From contig JAFQOG010000016.1 of the NCBI GenBank assembly GCA_017420755.1, positions 29,371-93,370 of the forward strand: a stretch of DNA of 64,000 nt, written 5' to 3'. Position 1 is the stretch's first letter. The number at the start of each line of letters is the position of its first letter. This document shows positions 52,991-62,140 of this stretch, in pieces. Below the pieces are notes generated by a model. That model did no database searches. It saw only the letters and a list, made by a program, of their open reading frames with translations, and was not told the DNA's origin. Source of the DNA: Clostridia bacterium. Lineage in GTDB: Bacteria > Bacillota > Clostridia > Oscillospirales > CAG-272. The translations under genes were made by a program, and so were the position numbers.

Positions 52991-54472
52991 ATGAGCGAAC
53001 AGTCAACCTCTAAAGCGCTTGCGTGGAAGCTTCTTGAGCGCTTTGGAGTACAGGGAGTGCAGTTTGTTTTGCAGATCATTCTCGCAAGATTACTTGACCC
53101 TGAGCATTATGGAGCACTTTCTATAATGATTATATTTACAAATTTAGCAACTGTGTTTATACAAAGTGGATTTAACACAGCATTAATTCAAAAAAAGGAT
53201 GCCGATGAAAGAGATTTTTCATCAGTTTTATGGGTATCTCTTGGAGTGGCAGGCCTTTTATATGCGGTGATTTTCTTTACCGCACCGTTAATTGCTAATT
53301 TCTATGAAATACCGGAAATTGTAGGCCCATTTAGAGTGCTTGGACTTATGCTAATTCCTGGAGCTTTTAACTCAATTCAGCTTGCAGTAGTTAGCCGTGA
53401 AATGAATTTTAAAAAGGTTTTCACAAGTAATATTGCTGGTATAATTATTTCAGGCGTTGCAGGCGTTGTTATAGCATATCTCGGTGGAGGACTTTGGGCG
53501 CTTGTTGCACAACATACTATAAATACGGTCGTTACCTGTATTGTAATGCTATTTACTGTAAAATGGTATCCAAGGCTCATTATAGATTTCAAAAGGGTAG
53601 GGGCGCTGTTTTCGTTTGGCTGGAAGCTTTTGGCATCCGGACTTCTTAATACCTTGTATGAAGATCTAAGGAGTCTTGTAATAGGTAAAAAATACGATAG
53701 CGGTACACTTGGCTATTATAATAGAGGCAAGCAGTTTCCGCAGTTCTTTATTGGAGCAATAAATGGAGCTGTTCAAACCGTACTTTTGCCTGCCATGTCC
53801 AAAAAGCAAGATGATAGAGAACAGGTAAAGGAATTTACAAGAACATCTATCGTTATGAGCTCGTATATATTGTTTCCAATGATGGCAGGACTTGCCGTTG
53901 TTGCTGCCCCTATGGTTAGCCTTTTGCTCACAGATAAATGGCTTCCTTGCGTGCCGTATTTGCAGGTTTATTGCTTCATACTTGCATTTAGTCCAATTCA
54001 TAGCTGTAATTTACAGGCAATAAACGCAATGGGAAGAAGCGATATATTCTTGAAGCTGGAGATAATTAAAAAGATAATAGGAATTAGCTCTCTTGTTATA
54101 GCGGTATTTTGCTTTGATACTCCACTAGCGATAGCCTTGACGGGAGCATTTACAACGATAATCAGTTCGTTTATAAACGCGTTCCCAAACAAAAAGCTTA
54201 TAAATTATTCATATCTTGAGCAAATCAAAGATTTAATTCCGTCTTTTGTAGTTGCGGGCCTTATGGGAGTAGGAGTATATCTAATAAATTATCTCAATTT
54301 AAGCAATATAATAACACTCTTGATTCAAATTCCTGTGGGAATAATCCTTTATTTCGGGCTTTCCGCACTCTTTAAATTAAAGGGCTTCGTTTATTTAAAA
54401 ACAGCCATAAAAACAGCTTTGAATAAGAAAAAACAAAAAACAGAAATCACAGAAAACATAAACAATGATTGA
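52991..54472 (+). CDS. Polysaccharide flippase (WzxC-type), second copy
   Basis: Lipopolysaccharide-export-type flippase of 493 residues, about 12-14 helices, opening with A-W-K-L-L-E-R-F-G-V-Q-G-V-Q-F-V-L-Q-I as in WzxC/TuaB/EpsE-like proteins. The I-G-K-K-Y-D-S-G-T-L-G-Y-Y-N-R-G-K-Q segment (about 232-249) is a subfamily signature. Two unlike flippases in one operon suggest either two translocated lipid-linked substrates or different repeat units. Its stop overlaps the next start by 8 bases. Confidence 0.9.
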   Translation: MSEQSTSKALAWKLLERFGVQGVQFVLQIILARLLDPEHYGALSIMIIFTNLATVFIQSGFNTALIQKKDADERDFSSVLWVSLGVAGLLYAVIFFTAPLIANFYEIPEIVGPFRVLGLMLIPGAFNSIQLAVVSREMNFKKVFTSNIAGIIISGVAGVVIAYLGGGLWALVAQHTINTVVTCIVMLFTVKWYPRLIIDFKRVGALFSFGWKLLASGLLNTLYEDLRSLVIGKKYDSGTLGYYNRGKQFPQFFIGAINGAVQTVLLPAMSKKQDDREQVKEFTRTSIVMSSYILFPMMAGLAVVAAPMVSLLLTDKWLPCVPYLQVYCFILAFSPIHSCNLQAINAMGRSDIFLKLEIIKKIIGISSLVIAVFCFDTPLAIALTGAFTTIISSFINAFPNKKLINYSYLEQIKDLIPSFVVAGLMGVGVYLINYLNLSNIITLLIQIPVGIILYFGLSALFKLKGFVYLKTAIKTALNKKKQKTEITENINND

Positions 54473-54905
54473 TATACAAAAAATAGAAGAGTTTTTAATA
54501 AGCGCAGACAAGCTTTTTCCAATTCCATTATCTCAAAAGCAAGATTTAAAAGCTTTCGCTCAAAAATTAGCAGAAAAGGCAACGATTTGCACAGCTTGCG
54601 AGGATGGCAAAATCGTTTCAATGGTTGCCGGATATACTGATAATGTTGTCGATGGGTTGGCATACATTTCAATAGTAGCGAGCCTTCCTGACACTCAAGG
54701 AAAGGGCTATGCTAGCTCGCTTATCAAAGAATTTATACGAATTTGCAAACAGAAAACAATAAATGCAGTCCATCTTTATACTACTAAAACTAATGATGTG
54801 GCTATAAAAATGTACAAAAAGCTTGGCTTTGTTGAATGGATAACACCAAACGAGCCTCGACCGGAGGATTTGCATTTGATATATTACATAGGAGAAAAAC
54901 AATGA
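54465..54905 (+). CDS. GNAT family N-acetyltransferase
   Basis: Acyl-CoA-dependent acetyltransferase of 146 residues with the GNAT motif A V-A-S-L-P-D-T-Q-G-K-G-Y-A-S-S-L (about 66-81; Q-x-x-G-x-G/A) and the C-terminal A-I-K-M-Y-K-K-L-G-F (about 111-120). Translationally coupled on both sides: 8-base overlap upstream and ATGA overlap with the following ATP-grasp gene. Probably N-acetylates an amino group of the compound handled by the ATP-grasp and aminotransferase genes, by context. Confidence 0.85.
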   Translation: MIDIQKIEEFLISADKLFPIPLSQKQDLKAFAQKLAEKATICTACEDGKIVSMVAGYTDNVVDGLAYISIVASLPDTQGKGYASSLIKEFIRICKQKTINAVHLYTTKTNDVAIKMYKKLGFVEWITPNEPRPEDLHLIYYIGEKQ

Positions 54906-55912
54906 ATGTGCTGTTGACCTCTGTGGGCAGAAGAGCCTATATGGTTAAATATTTTAAGGACGCATTACAAGGAAACGGAGAGGTGCATGTGTGCAACTCT
55001 GACGATAAAACCGTAGCCTTTCACTATGCTGATAATGCGGTGATTTCGCCACTTATATATGACGAAAATTATATTCCGTTCCTTTTGAGTTACTGCAAAG
55101 AAAATAAAATTGATATTTTGCTTTCGCTATTCGATATAGATCTGCCGATTTTGTCAAAAAATAAAGATAAATTTGCTCAAATTGGCACAAGAGTTATTGT
55201 ATCGGATTTGGAAATTGTTGAAATTTGCAATGACAAGTGGAAAACATATGAGTTTCTTAAGGAAAACGGATTTAATGTTCCTAAAACATATTTAACATTA
55301 GAGGATACTATAAACGCAATTGACAGAGGAGAAATAAACTATCCGATAATTGTAAAGCCTCGTTTCGGCTGTGGTTCAATCGCTATGTCCATTGCTGAGG
55401 ATGAGATGGCACTTTTGTATTATTTCAGGAGAAATACAAGAACTATAAATAAGTCATATTTGAAATACGAATCCCAAAATGTAGATGATAAAATAATATA
55501 TCAAGAATATCTTGACGGACAGGAATATGGCGCAGATATCATAAATGATCTTAGCGGAAAGCTTCAAAGTGTTATTGTTAAAAAGAAAATTGCAATGAGG
55601 GCAGGAGAAACTGATATAGCGCAAATAGTAGATTCTCCCGAAATAACAAAAGAACTCTCTCGTCTTGGTAACCTTACAGGACACATTGCCAATATGGATG
55701 TTGATGTGTTCTTGGTTGATGGCAAACCATATGTTTTGGAAATGAATGCTCGCTTTGGCGGTGGATATCCATTTAGCCATATGGCAGGCTGTAATTTGCC
55801 GAAGGCAATAGTTGCGTGGTGTTTGAATCAAAATATCGATAAAAAGCTTCTCGAATCTCAAATTGGTATTATGGGATATAAAGAATTAATTATAACAGAA
55901 ACTATAAAATAA
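54902..55912 (+). CDS. ATP-grasp ligase (carbamoyl-phosphate-synthase-like)
   Basis: Protein of 336 residues; the start is the ATG at 54902, overlapping the GNAT stop. N-terminal Rossmann-like preATP-grasp domain (L-L-T-S-V-G-R-R-A-Y, 4-13), ATP-grasp core with I-V-K-P-R-F-G-C-G-S (about 157-166), and metal-binding E-M-N-A-R-F-G-G-G-Y (about 280-289). Such enzymes join a carboxylate to an amine or other nucleophile through an acyl phosphate. In polysaccharide clusters these CarB-like members are thought to add amide-linked amino acids or acids to sugars; that role is inferred. Confidence 0.85.
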   Translation: MNVLLTSVGRRAYMVKYFKDALQGNGEVHVCNSDDKTVAFHYADNAVISPLIYDENYIPFLLSYCKENKIDILLSLFDIDLPILSKNKDKFAQIGTRVIVSDLEIVEICNDKWKTYEFLKENGFNVPKTYLTLEDTINAIDRGEINYPIIVKPRFGCGSIAMSIAEDEMALLYYFRRNTRTINKSYLKYESQNVDDKIIYQEYLDGQEYGADIINDLSGKLQSVIVKKKIAMRAGETDIAQIVDSPEITKELSRLGNLTGHIANMDVDVFLVDGKPYVLEMNARFGGGYPFSHMAGCNLPKAIVAWCLNQNIDKKLLESQIGIMGYKELIITETIK

Positions 55913-55921
55913 GGAATAGAT

Positions 55922-57223
55922 ATGGATAAACTAAAAGGTAAAAAACTGCTCATAATAGGAGGCGCTTTTCAACATTGCAAGTTGGTTGAGGCAGCTAAAG
56001 CATTAGGCGTAATCACATATGTAACTGATTATCTTCCTGTTGATCAGGCTCCGGCAAAGCAAATTGCGGACAAATATTATATGCATAACATAACCGACAT
56101 AGATGATATTGTTGAGATGTGCATAGGCGAGCATATAGACGGAGTTATTTCTACATCTCTTGATGCTTGCCAAAAGCCATATCAAAGAATTTGCGAAAGA
56201 TTAGGGCTTCCTTGCTTTGGTACAAAAGAGCAATTTGATATACTAACAGATAAAAATCTTTTCAAAAAATATTGTAGAAAAAACGGAGTAGATGTTATTC
56301 CTGAATATAGTATAGATAGTTTTGAAAGCGAAAAGAAGTGTGAAGCTGAGGTCACTTTCCCTATTCTTATAAAGCCAGGAGAAAGCAGAGGATCAAGAGG
56401 CCAAACAATTTGCTATACATATGAAGAGGCATTAAAAGCAATAGAGTTTGCTCGTAGCGAAAGCTCAAATGGCGAAATTGTTATAGAAAAATATATGGGA
56501 CAGGCAAACGATTTTTCAATGACAATATTGATGATAAACGGTAAAGCATACCCAATCAGAACTGTGGATAGATATCTTGGAAAATATGAGGATGGCTTGG
56601 ACAAGCTTGCTGTTGGATCGGCATCTCCTTCAATATTTACAGATTTATATATGAAAAATGTTAATGATAGGGTTGAAAAATTATACCGGGATATAGGAAT
56701 TGTAAATGCTCCTGTTTTTATGCAAGGATTTGTAGATGGAGATACCGTTAGATTTTATGATCCCGGATTAAGGTTGCCGGGCGGAGAATATGAAAGAATG
56801 TTCACAATTGCTACCGGTAAAAATCCTATGTATCCTTTGATTGAATTTGCTCTTACAGGAGAAATATCGAACGAACACTTGTTCAATAAAGAAGATGTTT
56901 ATTTAAAAGGTAAGGTTGTTGGACAAGTTTTGCCTGCATTGCGAGCAGGATTAATATCGGAAATAATAGGATTGGAAGAAATCAAGGCTTGTAAAAGTGT
57001 AGTTGCGGTTTTTGAAAGATATCGTATTGGCGAAACTATTAAAATGACTAAAAATGTAAATCAACGCTTTTGTGAGATTGATATTGTATGCGATAGCGAT
57101 GAAGAAATGAAAGAAACGGTCGATTGGATTTATGATACCTTAAGTATTCGAGACGAAAATAACGACGAAATGATAGTGTCAAATTACGACACAATTGTTC
57201 TTGATAAAAGAAAACAAAAATAA
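55922..57223 (+). CDS. ATP-grasp domain protein, second ligase
   Basis: Protein of 433 residues, unlike the preceding ATP-grasp in sequence. preATP-grasp domain (L-L-I-I-G-G-A-F-Q-H-C, about 9-19), Y-V-T-D-Y near 33, core with I-L-I-K-P-G-E-S-R-G-S-R-G (about 148-160) and Y-D-P-G-L-R-L-P-G-G (about 279-288), where the metal-binding Asn-rich motif of most members reads differently. A C-terminal domain of about 110 residues follows, as in PurK/BtrJ-type ligases. Two consecutive ATP-grasp enzymes suggest two successive amide or peptide-like bonds. Confidence 0.82.
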   Translation: MDKLKGKKLLIIGGAFQHCKLVEAAKALGVITYVTDYLPVDQAPAKQIADKYYMHNITDIDDIVEMCIGEHIDGVISTSLDACQKPYQRICERLGLPCFGTKEQFDILTDKNLFKKYCRKNGVDVIPEYSIDSFESEKKCEAEVTFPILIKPGESRGSRGQTICYTYEEALKAIEFARSESSNGEIVIEKYMGQANDFSMTILMINGKAYPIRTVDRYLGKYEDGLDKLAVGSASPSIFTDLYMKNVNDRVEKLYRDIGIVNAPVFMQGFVDGDTVRFYDPGLRLPGGEYERMFTIATGKNPMYPLIEFALTGEISNEHLFNKEDVYLKGKVVGQVLPALRAGLISEIIGLEEIKACKSVVAVFERYRIGETIKMTKNVNQRFCEIDIVCDSDEEMKETVDWIYDTLSIRDENNDEMIVSNYDTIVLDKRKQK

Positions 57224-57234
57224 AGGAGAATTTT

Positions 57235-58596
57235 ATGCCAATTGAGTTTTTATATTTTGGAATAGTTTTTGCAATAGCAATTATTCTGTTTACGGTTTTA
57301 AAAAGACCGTTGCACGAATGTATGTTAGCCGCATTTGTAGTATTGGTTGCGATTACCAACACATGGGCTAATGTGGGTAGATACATATGGGATGCAATGA
57401 CAGAGCCCAGTTTATATGTAATTATTGTTTTTGTTGTTTCTGCTTCGCTTTTGTCGAAAACCTCTGTTATCGACGATTGTATAGAAATAATTCTATCAAT
57501 CTTTGGCAGATTTAGAGGCGGAGCCGGCTTTGTTGCAATAATTGGTAGTACTTATATGGGATCTTTGTCTGGAAGTGGTCCCGGTAATGTTGCTACAACG
57601 GGTGTATTTACTATTCCCGCAATGAAAAATTCAAAGTTTCCGGCGCATTTGGCTGCGAATGTTGAGGCGCATGCAAGCACAATGGGAAATATGATTCCAC
57701 CGGCTGGAATGATAGCAATAGCTTTTGCCGCACTTGATAATCTCTATCCCAATACATATACAATGTCACAATTTTGGATGCTTTTGTGGGGAATTGCTAT
57801 ATGGTTTGTTCTTCAAAGAATACTAACTATGTACTTTATGTGTCGTTACTACAAAGTAGAGCCTATGAACAAAACAGAGATTCCGAGCTTTAGAAAATCG
57901 ATAAAAAAGGGCTGGAAGGCAATATTTCTACCAATAATAGTGTTTGTACCATTTTTCTTAACCAGCACATTTGATACCTTTTTTGCAGAAAGACTAGGTG
58001 CGGGAAATAGCGCGTTTTCGAATAGTATTCTTCTGTTTATCCCTGCACTTATAGTTATATGTGGAATCTTTCTTTCAGGAAAAGAAACTATCAAAAAAAT
58101 GACTCCCAAATATATGTATAATGAGGTTTGCAAAGGCTTAAAGGGAGTTGTTCCTACATCAGCACTTGTAATGATTGCATATTTTATAAGCAATGTTTTT
58201 GCAGATATAAATGTAGAGGTTGCAATTGGAGAATATATAAGTGCCTTTGATTTGCCACTCGTAGCGCTTGCGTTTATATTGCCATTGTTTACTGCTATTC
58301 TTGGAATGCTTATTCCTGGATCTACCCAGGTTAAAATATTTGGTGGAATAATAATATCAATAATTGCCGCTGCCGGTGGTAATCCTATGATGGCTGCCGC
58401 TATGCTTCCTTGTATTTGTGGAGCAATGCACGGAGTCACACCGCCATATTGTACTTGTGTTTATGTTGCTATGGGTATCGCAGAAGCAGAGTTGAAGCCC
58501 ACCATTCAAAACTGTATAATATGGATAATTATACATTACATTTTATCCGTTGCTATGATTTTGTGTTTGTTGCCTGTTTTTGGCCTTATTGGGTAA
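57235..58596 (+). CDS. TRAP-like (DctM-type) large membrane permease
   Basis: Polytopic transporter of 453 residues with about 12 hydrophobic segments. It shows the inverted-repeat DctM signatures: G-S-L-S-G-S-G-P-G-N-V-A-T-T-G-V-F-T-I-P (about 102-121), A-N-V-E-A-H-A-S-T-M-G-N-M-I-P-P-A (about 139-155), and in the second half P-G-S-T-Q-V-K-I-F and G-A-M-H-G-V-T-P-P. No periplasmic DctP binding-protein gene is in the operon; a small membrane protein follows where DctQ would be. Presence of a Na-coupled, TRAP-type permease inside a Wzx/Wzy operon is unusual. Could import a precursor or export a product. Confidence 0.8.
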   Translation: MPIEFLYFGIVFAIAIILFTVLKRPLHECMLAAFVVLVAITNTWANVGRYIWDAMTEPSLYVIIVFVVSASLLSKTSVIDDCIEIILSIFGRFRGGAGFVAIIGSTYMGSLSGSGPGNVATTGVFTIPAMKNSKFPAHLAANVEAHASTMGNMIPPAGMIAIAFAALDNLYPNTYTMSQFWMLLWGIAIWFVLQRILTMYFMCRYYKVEPMNKTEIPSFRKSIKKGWKAIFLPIIVFVPFFLTSTFDTFFAERLGAGNSAFSNSILLFIPALIVICGIFLSGKETIKKMTPKYMYNEVCKGLKGVVPTSALVMIAYFISNVFADINVEVAIGEYISAFDLPLVALAFILPLFTAILGMLIPGSTQVKIFGGIIISIIAAAGGNPMMAAAMLPCICGAMHGVTPPYCTCVYVAMGIAEAELKPTIQNCIIWIIIHYILSVAMILCLLPVFGLIG

Positions 58597-58609
58597 TGGA
58601 GGTTCTGTT

Positions 58610-58924
58610 ATGAGAGAAAAAATCTATTCTATAATAAACAAGGTCTATGGCGCTTTATTGATGACCTCATTTTTTGCGGGATTTCTTCCTATAATACCAT
58701 TTATTGTTGCCATTATTATCGGAGGACCATCTGCTGAAAAAATATGCCTTTTCTTATACAATCAATATTACCCATGGGTGATTGCAATAGCCTCTATATC
58801 CATTATCGTTGGACTTGTTGGAATGTATGTAGCAAAAATGATTACATTTGGTATTAAAAAGAAACCAGAAACCAAAGAAGAAAGTCCTGAATCTCAACCC
58901 GAAGGAGAACAAAATGCCAATTAA
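58610..58924 (+). CDS. Small membrane protein, probable partner of TRAP-like permease
   Basis: Protein of 104 residues from the ATG at 58610 behind TGGAGG; an upstream ATG at 58580 lies inside the permease gene. Two hydrophobic helices (about 10-36 and 47-73) and a charged, Glu/Pro/Ser-rich tail (about 78-104). DctQ proteins have four helices, so this is at best a minimal partner. It is 13 bases after the permease stop and overlaps the aminotransferase start by 11 bases, so all three are made together. Confidence 0.7.
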   Translation: MREKIYSIINKVYGALLMTSFFAGFLPIIPFIVAIIIGGPSAEKICLFLYNQYYPWVIAIASISIIVGLVGMYVAKMITFGIKKKPETKEESPESQPEGEQNAN

Positions 58925-60014
58925 TGTAACACGCTCGTCAATGCCCTCATATGAGGAATTTTGCGAGGAAATAAAAGAACTTTGGGATAGCCGTTGGCTA
59001 ACCAATATGGGAAAAAAACATAAACAGCTTCAAGCTGAGCTTGAGGAATATTTGGGAACACCCCACTTGACTCTCTACACAAATGGTCACCTAGCTCTTG
59101 AAAATATTTTGGTTGCTATGGGACTTGAAAAGGGTGGAGAAATAATAACCACGCCATTTACCTTTGCGTCAACTACTCACGCAATAGTTAGATGTGGCTA
59201 TGTTCCTGTATTTTGCGATATCAACGAAGAGGATTATACAATTGATGTCACAAAAATCGAGGAGCTTATAACAGACAAAACAGTTGCAATATTGCCCGTA
59301 CATGTTTATGGTAATATATGTAATGTTGAAGAAATTGATCGTATTGCTAAAAAACATAATTTAAAGGTTATTTATGATGCAGCTCATGCTTTTGGAGTTA
59401 CATATAATGGAGTTAGCTCTGCGTGCTTTGGTGATGCATCTATGTTTAGCTTCCACGCAACTAAGGTGTTTAACACAATTGAAGGAGGAGCTGTTACCTT
59501 CGCAAGCGATGAGCTTGTTCAAATCCTAAACGACATCAAGAACTTTGGAATTAGAGGTCCCGAGGCTGTCGCTTACATAGGTGGAAACGCCAAAATGAAC
59601 GAATTTCAAGCTGCAATGGGAATTTGCAATCTTCGCCATATAGACGAGGAAATTGCGAAACGCCAAAGGGTAGTAGAGCATTATCGCTTAAGACTTAATG
59701 GCGTTAAAGGAATAAAGCTTTGTGCAGAGCAGGGCGGAGTAAAGGCTAATTATGCTTATTTTCCTGTTGTTTTTGATGGATATAAATATACTCGTGACGA
59801 GGTTTTTGATAATCTAAGAAGCGAGGATATAATTGCAAGAAAATATTTTTATCCCCTAACTAATAGCTTTGAATGCTATAAAGAACTTCCAACTGCAGGA
59901 GAGGACAAAACTCCTGTCGCAAAGCATATAGCGCATAGAGTACTTACATTGCCATTGTATGCGGATTTGACGCTTGAGGAAGTTGATAAAATTTGTGATA
60001 TTATTTTAAGATAA
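58914..60014 (+). CDS. DegT/DnrJ/EryC1-family aminotransferase
   Basis: PLP-dependent enzyme of 366 residues; the start is the ATG at 58914 behind GAAGGAG. The PLP Lys is in F-S-F-H-A-T-K-V-F-N (about 174-183), and Asp of Y-D-A-A-H-A-F-G (about 153-160) contacts the pyridine. C-terminal segment with N-Y-A-Y-F-P-V-V and A-R-K-Y-F-Y-P-L-T. Members convert keto-sugar nucleotides to amino sugars (for example dTDP-4-amino- or 3-amino-6-deoxyhexoses, as VioA or FdtB). The amine could be the acceptor for the GNAT and ATP-grasp enzymes just upstream. Confidence 0.93.
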   Translation: MPINVTRSSMPSYEEFCEEIKELWDSRWLTNMGKKHKQLQAELEEYLGTPHLTLYTNGHLALENILVAMGLEKGGEIITTPFTFASTTHAIVRCGYVPVFCDINEEDYTIDVTKIEELITDKTVAILPVHVYGNICNVEEIDRIAKKHNLKVIYDAAHAFGVTYNGVSSACFGDASMFSFHATKVFNTIEGGAVTFASDELVQILNDIKNFGIRGPEAVAYIGGNAKMNEFQAAMGICNLRHIDEEIAKRQRVVEHYRLRLNGVKGIKLCAEQGGVKANYAYFPVVFDGYKYTRDEVFDNLRSEDIIARKYFYPLTNSFECYKELPTAGEDKTPVAKHIAHRVLTLPLYADLTLEEVDKICDIILR

Positions 60015-60027
60015 TAAGGAGTCTTGA

Positions 60028-61005
60028 ATGTACGAGTATTCCCCAAAGGTTTCTATTGTAATTCCCGCCTATAAGGCATCAAACTATCTTGCACAGGCGA
60101 TAGATAGTGCTCTCGCACAGACATATGAAAACATTGAAATCATAGTGGTAAATGATGGCTCACCAGACGAAGGTGCAACCAGAGCAGTAGCGGAGCAATA
60201 TGCTGGAAAAATTCGTTATTTTGAAAAAGAAAATGGCGGTTCATCATCTGCACTTAATCGTGGAATCGAGGAGATGATAGGTGAGTGGTTTTCGTGGCTT
60301 TCTCACGATGACCTTTATGAGCCACAGAAGATTGAAAAGCAAATTCAGCTTCTTAACGATCTTTATAAAAATGGCGAGGATGTTACAAATCATATATTTT
60401 TCACGGGTTCTCGCCTTGTAAATAAGGATAGAAAGGTCCTTCGTGAGCCAAGTAAAAAGGCACTTTTGAAAACAGCTCAAAGGATTGACAGTATAGGGGG
60501 CAACGAGCACCTTGTTGCCGAGCCTACAAAAAATAATTTCCATGGCTGTGGATGCTTAGTTCATAAATCTGTATTTGAGCGCTTAGGGGCTTTTGATGAG
60601 AATCTAAGACTCTTGAACGACTTTGATTTGTGGTACCGTCTTTATGTCGGTGGATGTAAGGTGCGTTTTATTCCGGAAATTTTGGTTTCCGGAAGAGTTC
60701 ATTCCTCACAACTTTCAACATCAATTGGTTATTCATATCACAATCCGGAGCAGGACATGTTTTGGAATAGAACACTTGATTGGCTAATCGAAAATCATAG
60801 CGATAATTATGAGCTCTTTGTAATGTATGGCAAAAATGCATATCAAAAGACAAGATACGCCGAGGGAGATCGCGCTTTTGCGTATGCTAAAGCCTTAAAG
60901 CATTCAAAAGGCCTTTCACTTTGGCTCAAAAAATGTGCTTGTAAAACAGAGGCTAGAGCCTTAGCTCTTGGCAAAAAAATCTACCTAAAGCTAATGAGGA
61001 AATAG
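60028..61005 (+). CDS. Glycosyltransferase, GT2 family
   Basis: GT-A enzyme of 325 residues: V-I-P-A-Y-K-A-S-N-Y-L (about 12-22), V-N-D-G-S-P-D, and S-W-L-S-H-D-D-L-Y (H-D-D variant, about 89-97), with W-Y-R-L near 211. Basic C-terminus. 13 bases after the aminotransferase, with AAGGAG. Placed beside the amino-sugar genes, it may transfer the modified sugar. Confidence 0.92.
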   Translation: MYEYSPKVSIVIPAYKASNYLAQAIDSALAQTYENIEIIVVNDGSPDEGATRAVAEQYAGKIRYFEKENGGSSSALNRGIEEMIGEWFSWLSHDDLYEPQKIEKQIQLLNDLYKNGEDVTNHIFFTGSRLVNKDRKVLREPSKKALLKTAQRIDSIGGNEHLVAEPTKNNFHGCGCLVHKSVFERLGAFDENLRLLNDFDLWYRLYVGGCKVRFIPEILVSGRVHSSQLSTSIGYSYHNPEQDMFWNRTLDWLIENHSDNYELFVMYGKNAYQKTRYAEGDRAFAYAKALKHSKGLSLWLKKCACKTEARALALGKKIYLKLMRK

Positions 61006-61014
61006 GAGAAATTT

Positions 61015-62139
61015 ATGGATAATAATGTTGTTTTAGAAGGAAATTTTCCTTTGAAAAAAGAAAGAGATTCTAACTTTGAGTTATACAGAATAATAATGTT
61101 ACTCATAATAGCACATCATTATTTTGTTAATTCAGGATTGACACTTTTGCCTGAAATCAATGAGTTTACGGCCCGCAATGCTTTCTTGTGGGTATTTGGT
61201 GGATATGGAAAAACCGGTATAAACTGTTTCGTTTTATTAACGGGATATTTTATGTGTAAATCTCAAATAACATTAAGCAAATTTTTAAAATTATTGTTAC
61301 AAATTGAATTTTATCGAATAGTTTTTTATATTGTTTTTCTTATAATGGGATATGAGACCTTTTCTGTGTTGAGGATTTTGAAGGTTTTGATTCCAATCAC
61401 TTCTGTAAAACAAAATTTTACTGAATGCTATTTACTCTTTTTTCTATGTATTCCGTTCTTGAATATTTTAGTGAAAAATATGAGCGAAAAAATGCACATA
61501 AGATTATTATTGATAGTTGTATTTGCATATGTTTTCATTGGGACAATACCCGGAGCTGGTGTTTCAATGAATTATGTTTCGTGGTATGTGGTTTTGTATT
61601 TTATATCATCGTATGTTAGACTACATCCCAAAAAGATATTTGATAATACATTGCTTTGGGGAATAATGTCATTGCTATTGTTGGCGTTGAGCGCGATAAG
61701 CATTCTCGTTTGTTTGAAAATAGGAAAAGGAATGTATTTTCTTTTATCAGATTCTAACAAGGCACTTGCACTTTCCATAGCCGTTTCTACATTTATGTTC
61801 TTCAAAAATGTAAAAATAAAGAATAGTAAAGCTATCAATCTTTTAGCGTCTACAACTTTTGGAGTTTTTTTGATCCATGCTAATAGCGAGGCGATGAGAA
61901 TATGGCTTTGGAAAAATGTTTTGAAAAATGTTGAAATATACAATAGCCAATGGTTGTATATTCACGCGTTGTTATCGCCTATCATTATTTTCTTGGTATG
62001 CTCGGTTATTGATATGGCAAGAATTTTTCTTTTAGAAAAGCCGTTTTTCAAGTGGTGGAATAAAAGAGAGGAAAAAATTGTTGATTTATACAAAAGGACA
62101 GAAGATAAGATTTGTAAAAAAACTGGCATAGGAGATTAA
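61015..62139 (+). CDS. Acyltransferase 3 family O-acyltransferase
   Basis: Polytopic membrane protein of 374 residues, about 10 helices, of the OafA/WecH/Acyl_transf_3 type. N-terminal N-F-E-L-Y-R-I-I-M-L-L-I-I-A-H-H-Y-F (about 21-38) includes the family R-x10-H motif, here with a double His. G-K-T-G-I-N-C-F-V-L-L-T-G-Y-F (about 65-79) is the second signature. It would O-acetylate or acylate the polysaccharide or its lipid-linked repeat. Tail of charged residues. Confidence 0.9.
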   Translation: MDNNVVLEGNFPLKKERDSNFELYRIIMLLIIAHHYFVNSGLTLLPEINEFTARNAFLWVFGGYGKTGINCFVLLTGYFMCKSQITLSKFLKLLLQIEFYRIVFYIVFLIMGYETFSVLRILKVLIPITSVKQNFTECYLLFFLCIPFLNILVKNMSEKMHIRLLLIVVFAYVFIGTIPGAGVSMNYVSWYVVLYFISSYVRLHPKKIFDNTLLWGIMSLLLLALSAISILVCLKIGKGMYFLLSDSNKALALSIAVSTFMFFKNVKIKNSKAINLLASTTFGVFLIHANSEAMRIWLWKNVLKNVEIYNSQWLYIHALLSPIIIFLVCSVIDMARIFLLEKPFFKWWNKREEKIVDLYKRTEDKICKKTGIGD

Positions 62140-62140
62140 T

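Noticed and set aside
57849-58439. Antisense open frame of 196 codons opposite the TRAP-like permease gene
   Set aside because: Repeats of Ile/Ala/Pro arise from reading hydrophobic codons backwards; no start signal.
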